From Nemophila menziesii (Eukaryota > Streptophyta > Magnoliopsida > Boraginales > Hydrophyllaceae), in the NCBI GenBank assembly GCA_029959085.1, contig JARWIR010000062.1, positions 1,426,001-1,490,000 of the forward strand: DNA of 64,000 nt, in the 5' to 3' direction. Of this stretch, positions 36,490-49,594 are shown piece by piece (position 1 is the stretch's first letter; the number at the start of each line of letters is the position of its first letter). The translations under genes and the position numbers were made by a program. The notes beneath the pieces are model-generated. The model saw only the letters and a list, made by a program, of their open reading frames with translations. It had not been told where the DNA came from and did not search any database.

Positions 36490-37940
36490 TGTTTAGGGTG
36501 TGATAAAATAAATAAATAAATAAGATGATAATGATAAGGACACACACGCTTAACTACCACGAGAAACTCGCTGCAAGTATTACAGACCGTTTGCAAGTTT
36601 AGTTAGTAAGTAAGATTCGTTCGCAGGGATTAAACCTGTTAGCGAAGAATCGTGTTTAGGGAAGAAAGCGTAGTAGAGATTAATTTCTAAATTAAAACAT
36701 AAATAAAAGAGATAAATATTTGGAGTGAATAATTAATAAACTACTAAAGAAAATATAATGGAGATGAGAGATATAGCTTAGGTTTTCTAGTATGCACTTA
36801 TTCTTCTAAACCAATATTCCAGTTATAAGGGTGATTAAAGCTCTTAGAGAGAAGTATTCAGGATTCTATATTCCTCGCGGCAACCTAACAATTACCAAGG
36901 GACTTGGATAAGGGGACCCTGCGCAATGATCGGTAAAGTCTCAAACCCTAGTGACTATGTAGTTAGGCAAGCCCGTCAGGATCACTACCACACACTAGAT
37001 GTTTATGTGGTATTTCTACAATTGAACACCCCTTCTAGTGACCATCCAACTGCTAATGGGGTATTCATATACTCGTGCACTAGCAAGTACTACAATCATC
37101 AAATCAAAGCACATAAAACATATATAGGAAATAAATAAGAAGCTTAATCAATTTAAAGGTAATCCCAAATAACATAAAATAAAAAATTAGAATTCAAAGA
37201 TCATACATATGCAAAACCCAAGCTATGGGAGAATTAGTTCATACTAGAAAGAAATAAACTAAAAGATAGATACATACTTATTAACTTGCTTCTATGGATC
37301 TCTAAGTGTAATACTGATTAGTAACTGAGAAAGGACTTGTTTACAATGATAGATAGATGTATTTATAGGTGCTAGCTAATGCTAAGTCGAAATCTTGGAG
37401 GGGAAGGCAAGTTATTGGAATCCTCTTCCACTTCAAATTCATTTCCTAAAAAATAGGGTGGATATACACTGTTGATTGATTTGGTCATATCTTATTTGTT
37501 ACTTATCAAATTCTTGTGAACTTAATATGGAAACAAACAAAATTCAGTGATATGTCTACTCATAAAAGGGATCCTCCAGATTCATAATAGATTCGCTGCA
37601 GTCTTCAAAATACTGGACGACTTTACAACATGGCCGATTTATTTGACTACTTTTCCTTTCCTAATTCAACTTTATTTCATTTTAACTCTAGATTTCACAT
37701 CAGATATATTTTCCTTAACTCCTTGAAATTGACTTTGTCATCTAATTATTTCATTTACTTAAAAGCTTCAGATTTAACTCACAAATTATACCATAAACGC
37801 TACAAAAGTAATAAATCTTCAAATCAAGGCATGAATTAAGAATTTATCTAATAATGGGGAAATATCACTTAACAATTAACGAAATGCACCTGAATGATGT
37901 CTCATGACTAGAATGATATATCACAAATATGGAGACATCA
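36490..37940 (-). repeat. 5' LTR of copy B (1,451 bp)
   Basis: Plus-strand ends are TGTTTAGGGTG and GGAGACATCA. It is collinear with the LTRs of copy A and element D. The terminal stem is TGATGTCTC (37895-37903) and GAGACATCA (37932-37940). Confidence 0.85.
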
Positions 37941-40483
37941 AAGGCGTACAATAATTGATGTAGAGAATGGTAAATTGATAAGGAGGATCCAAGATGAACA
38001 AGTTGAATTTAATGTGTTTCAAGCTATGAAGTTCCTGTATGCTTTGGATGATTGTTAACGTGTAGATGTCATAGATCTTGTTAACGTGTAGATGTCATAG
38101 ACTCGATGACATTTTGAAGGTCGTCGTAACACTCAAATCGCCAGATTTGTATGATGAGCTAGCCAATGTTGTGCTACTCTAAATTCTGAAAGTGGAAGAC
38201 CAAACGTGAAGGGATATGAACAAATCCAAGGTCCGAGAGAGATTGAACCAGTAAATAAACCATCTATTTTACCTTCTACTAAACTCGTGGAGAAACCCCT
38301 TTCTTCTTATTTGAGGTATGTGTATATAGGTGTGAATAATACTTTATCTGTTATTATTGCCGCTAACCTTTCAGGTCCTCAAGAAGATAAATTAATATAT
38401 GTGCTTAGATCTAACAAAGAGGAAATTGGGTGGACTAATGACGGCATCAAAGGTATTATTCCTACATTTTCCAACATAAGGTCATTCTTGAAGATGAGGG
38501 TTCGTGATCGATCAAGGAAATTATGCCAATGATGAAAAAGGTGGTAAGGAAAGAAGTGATCAAACTACTTGGTACATGGATCATTTTATCGGTCTCAAAT
38601 AACGAGTGGGTGAGTTTGGTGCTATGTGTTCCAAAGAAAGAAGGTATGAATACCGTCCTTAATGATAATATTGAAGCCAAATTGTCAAGAATAAGATTAA
38701 GGTGGAGAGTATGCATGGACTACCTCAAGCTCAACGAATTTACAAAGAAAGATCATTTCCAATTACTATTCATTGATTAGATGTTACATAAGCTTGCGGG
38801 AGAGAGTACTACTATTTTCTTGAAGGCTATTCGGGGTATGACTAGATTTTTTTGGATCCAGCTAATCAACACAAAACCACTTTATCTTGTTTGTTTGGTA
38901 CCTATGCATTTCGAAGGATGTCGTTTGGTTCATGCAATGCATCGGCCACGTTCGAGCAATGTATGATGGAAATATTATGGGACATGATTGATAAGTTCTT
39001 AGAAGTATTCATGGATGACTTCTCGGTGTTTGGAAATAATTTTGATGAGTACCTTAACAATCTTGAGAAGGTGTTATTACGTTGTAAATAAACCGACCTT
39101 GCTCTTAATTAGGAGAAGTGAGACTTCATGGTTCGCAAAGGGATCGTGTTGTGACACAAAGTTTTGAGTAAAGGTATGTAGGTTGATTGTGCTAAAATCG
39201 AGGTAATCAAAACCTTACCACCTCTAGGATTTGTTAAAGGAGTTATAATTTTCTTGGATCGTGCATGTTTCTATCATAGATTCATCAAATACTTCTCTAA
39301 GATCGGCAAGCTGCTTTGCAATTTACTTGAGATGGACACCACCTTCCCTTTTGACAAATGTATGATGGCATTATTGTCCATCAAAGAAAAGCTTATCACT
39401 AAACTAATTGTTACTCCTCTAGATTGGACTCTTCTGTTTGATGTCATCTGTTATGCGAGCTATCTTAATAAGGGTGTTATGTTAGGTCAACGCAAGGAAA
39501 ATAATTTTTACATGATGTATTACGTGAGTAAGATCTTCACAACAACAAAATTGAATTACACTGTGACCGAGAACAAGTTGTTAGACTTGGTATATGTTTT
39601 TGATAAGTTTTGTTCCTATATTCTTGGGGGGGGGGGATTTTTATATACACGGATCATTCAACAATCAAATACCTCATGGAGGAAAACAACGCAAATCTGC
39701 ATCTATTAGATGGGTATTGTTGCTACAAGAATTTTAATTGAAGATTCGAGATAAAATATAAAGAGAGAATCAAGTTGTTGATCATTTGTCTCACCTTGAA
39801 GGCTCTACAGTCAACACTGAACCAGAAGTGGTCAATGATGTATTCCCTGATGAAAAACTCTTTGTTTTTAAGACTTCTATTGTTCTTTGTTATGTAGATA
39901 TAGTGAATCTTATAGTGAGTGGAGCATTTCCCGCAATTCAAAACAACAAAAGAGATCGATTCACGAAGCAAATCAGTGTTTTTCGGGATTAATCATACCT
40001 ATTTAAGGTATGCATTGACAAAGGATTAGGAGATGTGTTCACGAGAGAGAAATCCATAAGACCATTTCCAATTTTCATTACTCCCCATATGGGGTTCACT
40101 TAAAGGGGGTAGAACTAAAGCAGAATTTATTAAATATAGTTTATATTGGACCACCATTCATAAAGATTGCGATGACTATGTTCAGAGTTGCAAGAGATGT
40201 CAATACCGGCAATAAATCGAATAGAGATGAGATATCACTCAACAATGTGTTAGAAGTGAAGATCTTTGATATTGGGGTATCGATTTCATGGAACCATGAA
40301 TACATCCCATAGAAATATTTACATCTTGCTAGCAGTGGACTATGTTACCAAGTGGGTAGAAGTTGTGGTGATACTAAGGAACGATGCCAAGACAGTGGTT
40401 TCATTTCTCAAAGCAAACATATTATCAAGACACAGTATGCCACGAGTGTTAATCAGTGATAAAGGTACCCGCTTCATCAATAC
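37941..40483 (+). pseudogene. Athila-type pol remnant (RT, RNase H, integrase)
   Basis: Plus-strand pol in order. A post-protease segment reads DEQVEFNVFQAMKF near 38000. RT begins with GWTNDGIKGIIP and continues to RWRVCMDYLKLNEFTKKDHF; the catalytic box is FMDD in EVFMDDFSVFGN (about 39010-39045). RNase H follows with FYHRFIKYFSKI and GVMLGQRKE up to about 39630. A G8 run near 39627-39634 shifts the frame. VVDHLSHLEGS comes next, then an integrase zinc region (YWTTIHKDCDDYVQSCKRCQ) and core (YILLAVDYVTKWVEV). It stops inside the integrase core at 40483, where the LTR of element D begins. A 26-bp tandem duplication lies at 38052-38103. This could once have supplied RT and integrase to copies like A and B. 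Confidence 0.85.
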
Positions 40484-41897
40484 TGATGTCTCCATATTTT
40501 TGATAGAATAATCTAGTCACGAGACATCATTCGAGGTTCATTATGTGCTTAGTTGAGGGATCTTTCACTATGATTTGATATATTATTGTTTCTTGTATAG
40601 TTTTAGAGTTTTTAGGTGTAATTTGTGTGTTAAATGTGAATCTCTTAGGTGCAAGGATGATATTAGATACCAAAGCATGGAGAAGATGTCGCAGAAAGGA
40701 GATTAAATTGGAAAACTAGACTAAAAGGACAAAGAAGCCATTTTTTGAAAGTGCAAGAATTGTCGACCAGATTTAGAAAGTGAATTGTGCAAGATTCCAT
40801 GTGAGATTGAAAACTAATATGAAGGATCTCTATGATATCTAGATAGGAATTTGAGTTAGAAACGTGTGGCCACTAACGTATTGTGATTTGGAGCTGAAAT
40901 GAAGAAGTTATTAATATTGCAACTGGCGTGACTCAAACGCGTCCACTTTTTGAAGGAAACATTTTTGGGTTGGGTTAGGTCATTTAAATGAAGCCCATGA
41001 CCCATAAGACATTTTCTAACCTATAAATATCATAATTTTAATTCAGAAACAAGTCCTTGCCATTCTATTAAGCATCATTTAGTAGAACTAGACTTGCAAG
41101 TCGACCTAGAGGAGGAAGTAATAGAAGCTAGAGCATCAGATCACCAATTCTGCATATTCCTCTACCATTGGGGAAATTAGCTTTATGTTTTTGTCTTAAC
41201 CATATTTCTAAGATTTTTATTCTCTAGTTTTATTATGCATTAAATTTCCCATAGCTTGGGTTTACACTATGTATAACCCTTGAGTACTAATTTACTATTT
41301 TATATTATTTGGGAAATCTTTTAATTGTATTGTGCAATTTACTTTAGAATTTTATTGTATCTTTGCTATAATTCTAGCCCAAACTCTGTCCAAGTATAGG
41401 AGTGCCTTTAGTAATTAGGACTGTCACCCTGACAGGGGGTTCGGTTATTGAGAACGATACATAATCGTCTAGTGTGCGGTAGTGATCTTAACAGATAGGC
41501 ATTAGGGTTAATAATTAATCAACGATAATTTCCTAGGGCCCTCTTATCCAAGTCTCCTAGTTGCGTTGAAGTTTCCTTCTAATCTACACCGTGGGAGTTA
41601 GTTTGTAGGATAGGTGTGTACTTGAATCCCTAAGCTATTATCATTTGCGTTCTTAGTTAATTATTTGAAAATAAAACAAACATTTATTCTATCTTCTATC
41701 TTTTAATTACAACATCTAAAACCATCTACGCATATATTAAACTTGAACTTGAAGCTAAGTACCTAAATCCCTGAGAATGAACTTTACATTATTTACTATT
41801 ACTTGCAAATGATTTGTACACTTGATGAGAGTTGATCATGGTTCTCGAGGTGTGTGTGCTTTTACATCGTTGTTTTATCATACCTTTGGACTCACCA
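40484..41897 (+). repeat. 5' LTR of element D (1,414 bp)
   Basis: Starts TGATGTCTCC within the integrase codons of the preceding pol and ends ACTCACCA six bases before a tRNA-Asp primer site. The terminal stem is TGATGTCTC (40484-40492) and GAGACATCA (40521-40529). Same family as the LTRs of copies A and B, opposite orientation. Confidence 0.85.
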
Positions 41898-41903
41898 AGT
41901 TTT

Positions 41904-41921
41904 TGGCGCCGCTGTTGGGGA
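41904..41921 (+). other. Primer-binding site of element D
   Basis: TGGCGCCGCTGTTGGGGA is a close match to the complement of the plant tRNA-Asp 3' end. Confidence 0.85.
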
Positions 41922-42015
41922 TTCTTCTAGCTAGTTATTGTGTTTAGCATTAGTGTAGTAGTTTTTATTTGTTTCAGTTTTATGCTTGTTTTTATTTATT
42001 TAGGTTCTTTAGGTA

Positions 42016-42740
42016 TTGGTGTATGCTCTTGGAACCCGAGAAATTACTTTGAGCTCAAAGCAGTTTTGGGCGAGAGAGAAAGAGGAACGTGTTGATGGAG
42101 AATCTAGTTACACCATTAATGTAGAAGGAGATGGGCATGTGAACCCACAAGTAGAAGAGGTACCACTTGGGGATAATATCATCATCAAAATCCAATTCCC
42201 TAGGGTGTAAACCTACAAGTAGTAGTCAATAGAGGAGATCCACTGATTATACAGCGTAGATAACAAGGTCTTCCTGATCAAGGGGGACAATTTCATGTCC
42301 AACCATTAGGAATTTGCCCTTCAGGGATCCAAGCTACGAGATTCAAACCCGACCTAGGTATGTTGAATCAATTCTTGAGATATGGAAACTATAATAGTGC
42401 TTCATACCAAGATCTGGTGAGGTTGATTCAGAATTTTATGCAGATTTGGATGTCTACATAACTCAAGGCATTACACATGAGCAGCTATATATATATTACT
42501 TCACGTTTCTGTTTTTCTTGACCGGAGGCGAAAGTGATTGGTTAAATAGTCACCATCTAATCTGATTACATCATGAGGCGAATTGCAAGTCAAAATTCTT
42601 TGATCTCTATTTTCCACAATGCATGCGAATGAAAGATCAAATGGAGCTTACCAATTTCCTCCAAGACAATCGTGAGAATTTAGGAGAGACACGGACGAGG
42701 TTTCAACAAATATTAGCAAGATATGAACCTTGAAAAGTCC
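42016..42740 (+). pseudogene. Gag remnant of element D
   Basis: An N-terminal open stretch (42016-42210) is followed, across stops, by FKPDLGMLNQFLRYGNYN, LIQNFMQI, VYITQGITHEQL and FFLTGGESDWLN, the Athila gag core. The element ends shortly after at about 42740, before a microsatellite; no pol or second LTR of element D is visible. Confidence 0.8.
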
Positions 42741-42798
42741 TAATCTACCATGCAAAATATAAAGATTCAACATTGTACACAGAAGGATCTGCATTCAT

Positions 42799-44355
<1,557 letters not shown>

Positions 44356-44363
44356 ACCATAAC

Positions 44364-44713
44364 TAGGGATATAAACGAACCAAGCCGCTCGCGAACAGCT
44401 CGAACTCGAGAAAAACTCGTTCGAACTTGTTCATTTATATAAACAAACAAAAACGTTTGTTCGAACTTGTTCGTTAACTCGTTAATATTGATGATTTGTA
44501 AATTAATGTTTTAGTTATCAATAAATATATTATTACACCTATAAAAAAACAAATTATTCGTTAAAAACTCGAGCTCGTTCAGTATGTTAACAGACAAGCT
44601 TTAAAAAATCTGGCTTGACTCGTTCAAATATGAGTTCAACTCGACTCGTAAATCTTTTATCAGAAAGTTTGCACATCTAATTTTCGGTTCGACTCGGTTC
44701 GTTTACAACCCTA
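44364..44713. mobile_element. hAT-type MITE (350 bp)
   Basis: The terminal inverted repeats are TAGGGATATAAACGAACC at the left and its near complement ending CGTTTACAACCCTA at the right. The interior is rich in gaactcg/cgagttc words. The flanks ACCATAAC (44356-44363) and ACCGTAAC (44714-44721) make an 8-bp target duplication with one change, the size made by hAT transposases. Confidence 0.75.
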
Positions 44714-44808
44714 ACCGTAACAAAAAGAAGTTAATCTATAAATATGCCACATCAACTTGTATAGATATATTAATAGAGTAACTTCTTTTTGTTACGGATA
44801 GGGTTGTA
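44704..44808. repeat. 36-bp inverted repeat overlapping the MITE end
   Basis: 44704-44739 and 44773-44808 are inverted copies matching at 34 of 36 positions, with a 33-base spacer. The left arm contains the last 10 bases of the hAT MITE and its target duplication. Confidence 0.85.
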
Positions 44809-45081
44809 TTGTCATAAAACTCTATCCATTCAACGCCATATAACTCTTTCATAAATTTATTTGTATTGTCTATAATATTGTCTCCATCTATCCATCTATG
44901 ACAGTGTTTTCATGGTATTTTAATCTTTACTTTCTATATATCTATTTATTTATATCTTATATAAAAAAAATTATAAATATATTTTTTTTGTCAAAGAAAA
45001 ATGGAGAAATTTATTTGTTAGTCCTTTACAAAAATATTAAATATTATAAAATATTCGATTAAAATATACAAAATAAAATAA

Positions 45082-45606
45082 GGGTGAATGCCTAATAAGC
45101 ACGTGCCACCTTAGCCACTTGCCCATAAAAGGCACTTAAGGTAAATATACCTTAATACCCTTACGGCTGTCTACTGCCGTCTGCTGCTACTGCCAAGGGC
45201 GAGTAATGGGAATGTTTCTCGGCACTCGTGCAAGTACACTTTTGTACTTGTGGGCTAATGTTGAGTAATGGGAATGTTTCCCAGCACTCATGTAAGTACA
45301 CTTTTGTACTGTCTGCTGCTGCCAAGGGTGATTTTTGCGTGTAATTTGAAATTTAAACGGTAATGAAGAGAGATGAATGAGATAGAGAGAGAGAAAGAGA
45401 TAGAGATGAAAGAGAAAGAAAGAGAGAGGAGATATATATAACTAACTCAATGTATACGAACTAACGACTAATAAATGGACGGCGGCTGGGGTGAGGGGGT
45501 AAAATAGGAAAGAAAAAAATAGGAATGCCTTTTATGAGCAAGAAGAAAACGGCGGGGGTGAGGGGACATTAATTCTATTTTGAGGTGTTTCTTAGGCAAT
45601 AATCCA
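45082..45606. mobile_element. Mutator-type non-autonomous element (525 bp)
   Basis: Imperfect terminal inverted repeats (GGGTGAATGCCTAATAAGCAC against GGATTATTGCCTAAGAAACAC) are flanked by a 9-bp direct repeat ATAAAATAA (45073-45081, 45607-45615). Inside is a duplicated block, GAGTAATGGGAATGTTTC followed by AGTACACTTTTGTAC, at about 45200 and 45260. No coding capacity. Confidence 0.65.
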
Positions 45607-45714
45607 TAAAATAATAATCTTTAAGATAAAAAAATCTATATACACCGTTGAAAAATTTCAGACCTAAAAAAAAGAAAAAGACGTTGAAAATTGAAAAACA
45701 ATGAAACATATTTT

Positions 45715-46660
45715 TTTTAGTCAATAATGCTTATATTAAAATCAATCAACCAGGAGGAAATTAATTCCCTCTTGTTGAAGCAAGATACAAAAGTCATTTC
45801 AAACAAACAGGGACAAATAAACTACAAGGGACAAATAACAAACACCAATCAAAGAAAGAAAATAAATAGAAAAAGCAATCGCAATCCTAACAGTCGACTT
45901 GTAAGCTGTCTTTCTAATCCCATGAAAAAAGATTTGTGAGTGGGATCTTGCCATACTTCTAAAATCTTCAAGGATAGACATACTCTTCGAAGAGCAGTAC
46001 GTGCTTGGAGATTGTATAGACTGAAGACGGGCTTCAGCATCAGATTCAAAACTGATGCATTGGGAAACAGATTCTAACACGAAACAAATTACACCATGAA
46101 TCACCTTAAAATCTGCATCAAAACTAGAGAAGATGCAGATTTTAAGGTGATTCATGGTGTAATTTGTAATCTGCATCAAAACTAGAGAAGATGATGCCAT
46201 GTTAAGAATAAACTTCACCCTTCCAAGAACGAACAACTGAGGCTGCTAATGCTATTTCTAAATACACGGTTACAAGAGCATTGATTGAAGTGTAAGTCTG
46301 TGTGGGAGACCAAGTAGAAAGGAGGATGAATGTAGAAGCAGCATCCTTAACAAGGATCTAGGATGAAAGACCAAGGCTGTCCTCCAAAAAATCAACCAAT
46401 CCAAACAAAAAATCCACACAATCCAAACTAAAAACCCAGTCAGAAAATCTACCAATCCACTGCCACCCAAAAGAGACATCGACCATGGACACAGAACCCA
46501 AACCATTCTCCAATCCAGTACGCCAAATTAAGGAAAACAAAGATAGAGACAAGCCATTGTTACCTTCAGAAACAACCGAAGTCCCATTGTTAAAATTGAG
46601 AGCAGATCTGGCGTGGAAGATCTTGAATCCACACAGAGACAAGGGAGAAAGGAAAGCCGC
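45715..46660 (-). pseudogene. LINE 3' end with RNase-H-like remnant
   Basis: The minus strand ends in TTAATATAAGCATTATTGAC plus an A tract (T run at 45711-45719), a typical plant LINE tail. Upstream, ISFESDAEARLQSIQSPST and SILEDFRSMARSHSQIFF resemble the RNase H fold often found at the end of plant LINEs. The reading frame is broken and a palindrome interrupts it. Assignment is by pattern only. Confidence 0.45.
46084..46167. repeat. Perfect 36-bp inverted repeat
   Basis: 46084-46119 and 46132-46167 are exact inverted copies around a 12-base spacer. A 26-bp stretch (AATCTGCATCAAAACTAGAG and on) is also directly repeated at 46110 and 46168, as expected from a template switch during replication or repair. 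Confidence 0.95.
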
Positions 46661-47347
46661 CAACAGGAACTGGATTAGCCGGATTGAATTGGGCTAGCGA
46701 AGCCCAACACCGTCTGGGCCCTCGACTCGCTTCAGATTTCTCGAATCAACACTTCGCAGCCAAAAATCCATGGGTGAGACAAAATAGGAGGGAAGGAGAC
46801 CATATTTCGATGGGGAAAAGAACGGTAAGAAAGGAAAAGCAAAAGGAAATCAACAAGGGATGCCGCCGTCGACCAGGAAGGAAAGAAACAAGGGCTGGGA
46901 GGTCGACGGCGGCGAAAAGGATTACGGTTTTCTTTTGAAAGTTGAGAGCGTTTTGTTTTTTAAGACCCTCGATCCTCCCTCAATGAAACATATAACCTAC
47001 TCACTTAAACAAAAAGAAAAATATAACCTACTCATCTTTACACACTCGCATTGGAATTCAAAAAACAAAAAGAAATCCTTCACACTCACCTTCCCACCAT
47101 TGCCGCTCTTTCGAACAAAAAAAAAAAAAGAAAAAAAACCAAGCCCGCTCTCCTGCACAAGATAACCGCTGCCACTCGGGACCATCATTCTCCACCGTCA
47201 TCAACCGGCTTGGCAAAGAACCAAAATTAAGGTAAAAATTAATTTTACCTTTAAAAGGAGATGCAAAACACTCTTCCACTTCCGTGTATCTTTTTGTTGA
47301 AAAAACTGCTACGTACTCTTTATTGTTCCAACAAATAGAGAATAGAC
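46661..47347. other. Upstream region of the DYW-type PPR gene
   Basis: No gene is supported. A 13-bp GC-rich inverted repeat (GCCGCCGTCGACC and its inverse) lies at about 46862-46914. The last 200 bases are AT-rich with A tracts and may serve as the promoter and leader of the PPR gene at 47348; I could not pick a definite TATA box. Confidence 0.4.
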
Positions 47348-49045
47348 ATGAACACACAATCAACAGACCCACGATGCATTCACGCTCATGCCATTAAAAC
47401 TGGCGCAACAAAAACTAATCCAGCAGTACTAAACAATCTCATCACTCTCTACTCAAAATCCAACCTTCAATCTTTCGCCCTCAAAGTTTTCCATACAATC
47501 CCATTTCCAAATATTGTCTCATGGACCTCTCTCATATCTGCTTTTCCCAATTCTCCACAAGCTTTACACCATTTCATTACCATGTTACGCCATCACAATC
47601 AACTTCCAAATACTCGCACATTCGCTTCGTTACTCAAAACTTGCACAGCTATTTCATCTTTTTCCTTTGCCTTACAGCTCCATTCTCTTGCTCGAAAGAT
47701 TGGTCTTTCTTCTGACCCTTTTACAGGGTCTGCTTTTGTTTCTCTTTATTGCAAAGCTAAGTTTCTTAACGACGCAGAGTTAATGTTCGACGAAATGCGT
47801 AAAAAAGACGAAGTTTGTTTTTCATCGATTATTGTTGGAATGGCACAGAATGCAAGACCTGTTAAGGCGTTATCTTACTTTGTTAAAATGCACAGAGATG
47901 GAATTTCATCTACAAGTTATAGTATAGCGGGTGTGTTAAAGGCTATTTCCGAAATGGCTATGTTAGAGCAATGTAGTATTATTCATGGACACGCAATAGT
48001 GGCAGGGTTCAATTCAAATGTGATAATAGGAACTGCATTAATTGACGGGTATGGAAAATGTGGGATTATGATGAAAGCTAAGCTTGTATTTAACGAGATG
48101 AAACAAGACTTGAATATAATAGGTTGGAACGCAATAATGTCTGGATATGCACAACAAGGCGAGATAAAAAATGTCCTCGAGTTATTTAAATTAATGGAAA
48201 ACCGAGGGCTAAAACCGGATGAATATACTTTCTTAGCAGTGTTAACAGGTTTATATAATGCAGGCTTAGCCAATGAGACTGAGATATGGTTAAGAAAAAT
48301 GAAAGAAGTATATAACTTTGAGCCCCAGATTGAACATTATACATGTTTAATTGGGGCTTTAGGTAAAGTAGGAAAGTTGGATAAAGCAGAAAAGATTGTT
48401 TTATCCATGCCATTTAAACCAGATGAAGTAATTTGGCGAACATTGTTATCTAGTTGCGCGTATAATAAAAACACAGATATGGCATTGAGAATGAGTGAAA
48501 AGCTATTACAGATTAATCCTAACGATGATTCAGCTTATGTGATATTAGCAAATGTGTTTGCTATAGCAGGAAAATGGGATAAGGTTAAAGAAGTACGGAA
48601 AAGAATGAAAGATAAGGGAGTGAGAAAAGAAAGTGGAAAAAGTTGGATAGAATTGCATGGAGAAGTGCATGAATTTTTATCTAGGGATACAAGACATAAT
48701 ATGAAAGATGAAATTTATGCGAAACTAGAAGAGTTAATGGTGAAGATTGAGAAATTAGGGTATAAACCGATATGTGATGAGGTTTTACATGAAGTTGATG
48801 ATAAGGTGAAAAGAGAAGCGCTTATGTATCATAGTGAGAAGTTAGCTTTTGCCTTTGGGGTATTAAGTGGGGCTGGACCACTAGGTAAGGGTATAAGGAT
48901 TGTGAAAAATGTGAGGGCTTGTAAGGATTGTCATGAGGCTTTTAAGTATTTTAGTTTAGTGATTGAGAGGGAGATTATAGTTAGAGATTTTAATAGATAT
49001 CATACTTTTTTTAATGGTACTTGTAATTGTGGTGATAATTGGTAA
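47348..49045 (+). CDS. PPR protein, PLS class, DYW subgroup
   Basis: A single-exon 565-codon gene with an ATG start. Tandem PLS-type PPR repeats run from about residue 20 to 400 (for example NIVSWTSLIS, NIIGWNAIMSGYAQQGE, KPDEYTFLAVL). Then come E/E+ motifs (KSWIELHGEVHEFLSRD) and a complete DYW cytidine-deaminase-like domain from about 470. Its signature residues are present: H495-S-E497, C525-K-D-C528, and the second metal site H552...C559-N-C561. The C-terminal tripeptide is DNW instead of DYW. Such proteins bind organelle RNA and edit C to U; many act in mitochondria or plastids. The N-terminus begins directly with the repeat region, without an obvious long transit peptide, so targeting is uncertain. 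With only about ten repeats it is short for the family. The target RNA is unknown. Confidence 0.93.
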   Translation: MNTQSTDPRCIHAHAIKTGATKTNPAVLNNLITLYSKSNLQSFALKVFHTIPFPNIVSWTSLISAFPNSPQALHHFITMLRHHNQLPNTRTFASLLKTCTAISSFSFALQLHSLARKIGLSSDPFTGSAFVSLYCKAKFLNDAELMFDEMRKKDEVCFSSIIVGMAQNARPVKALSYFVKMHRDGISSTSYSIAGVLKAISEMAMLEQCSIIHGHAIVAGFNSNVIIGTALIDGYGKCGIMMKAKLVFNEMKQDLNIIGWNAIMSGYAQQGEIKNVLELFKLMENRGLKPDEYTFLAVLTGLYNAGLANETEIWLRKMKEVYNFEPQIEHYTCLIGALGKVGKLDKAEKIVLSMPFKPDEVIWRTLLSSCAYNKNTDMALRMSEKLLQINPNDDSAYVILANVFAIAGKWDKVKEVRKRMKDKGVRKESGKSWIELHGEVHEFLSRDTRHNMKDEIYAKLEELMVKIEKLGYKPICDEVLHEVDDKVKREALMYHSEKLAFAFGVLSGAGPLGKGIRIVKNVRACKDCHEAFKYFSLVIEREIIVRDFNRYHTFFNGTCNCGDNW

Positions 49046-49585
49046 ATGTTTGTTTTTTCTGACCAAGTAAAAACTAGTAATAGTTAATTAGGATTAAATA
49101 ATCTGAAACGGTGCTAGTGGGAACAAGTATTATTACAGTATACAAATTGAATCGTGGAAGCTCTTTTTAGTTTTTTCAACGTAATGGTATAATGCGTGGC
49201 TTTAAAGTTGAAAAAAAATATGATTTTGTTGGCTTTAATGAACAAGATGGAAGTAATTTATGTTTTCTTTGAGTCTATTGATAACAAAACATAGAATTTT
49301 CCTAATCCTTTAAAGAATTAATCACTATAGTAAGCCAATAATTTCACATGCCAACTTGTTTTATCTATTAACTGTGATCAAGAAAGTCTTCATTGGCTGC
49401 TATGTTAATTAAGTTGAGAGACCCTTCTAGTCAAAATATAGCCACGAAAGTCCTGCTCAAATTAATAACCACCAGAGGTCCCTCTAGTTAACAGTACTAG
49501 ATTTTATGAACAGTATATGAGAAAAATCCAAATTATCCGTGGCATGAAAAGCACCTATGCTCTATGAAAAGCCTTCACAACTCTA
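49046..49585. other. Downstream flank of the PPR gene
   Basis: AT-rich DNA with no further gene; it presumably holds the PPR 3' untranslated region. The target duplication of the MULE begins at 49586. Confidence 0.4.
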
Positions 49586-49594
49586 TTTTTAAAA

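Larger units (their letters stand above)
30436..37940 (-). mobile_element. Non-autonomous Athila-type element (copy B)
   Basis: Minus-strand order: 5' LTR (37940-36490), degraded primer site, gag, protease, integrase C-terminal stub, GC-rich repeats, 3' ORF stub, untranslated region, polypurine tract and partial 3' LTR (30815-30436). RT, RNase H and integrase core are absent, as in copy A. The 3' LTR is cut at 30436 where copia-like LTR sequence starts. Its right end abuts the plus-strand Athila pol remnant at 37941. The gag core is partly deleted near 36115-36150 and about 800 bp of the 3' ORF is missing relative to copy A, so the two copies decayed independently. Confidence 0.82.

Noticed and set aside
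46270..46663. Two overlapping minus-strand frames of 78 and 101 codons as a host gene
   Set aside because: They lie in different frames upstream of a LINE tail and carry no domain; more likely element-derived or chance.
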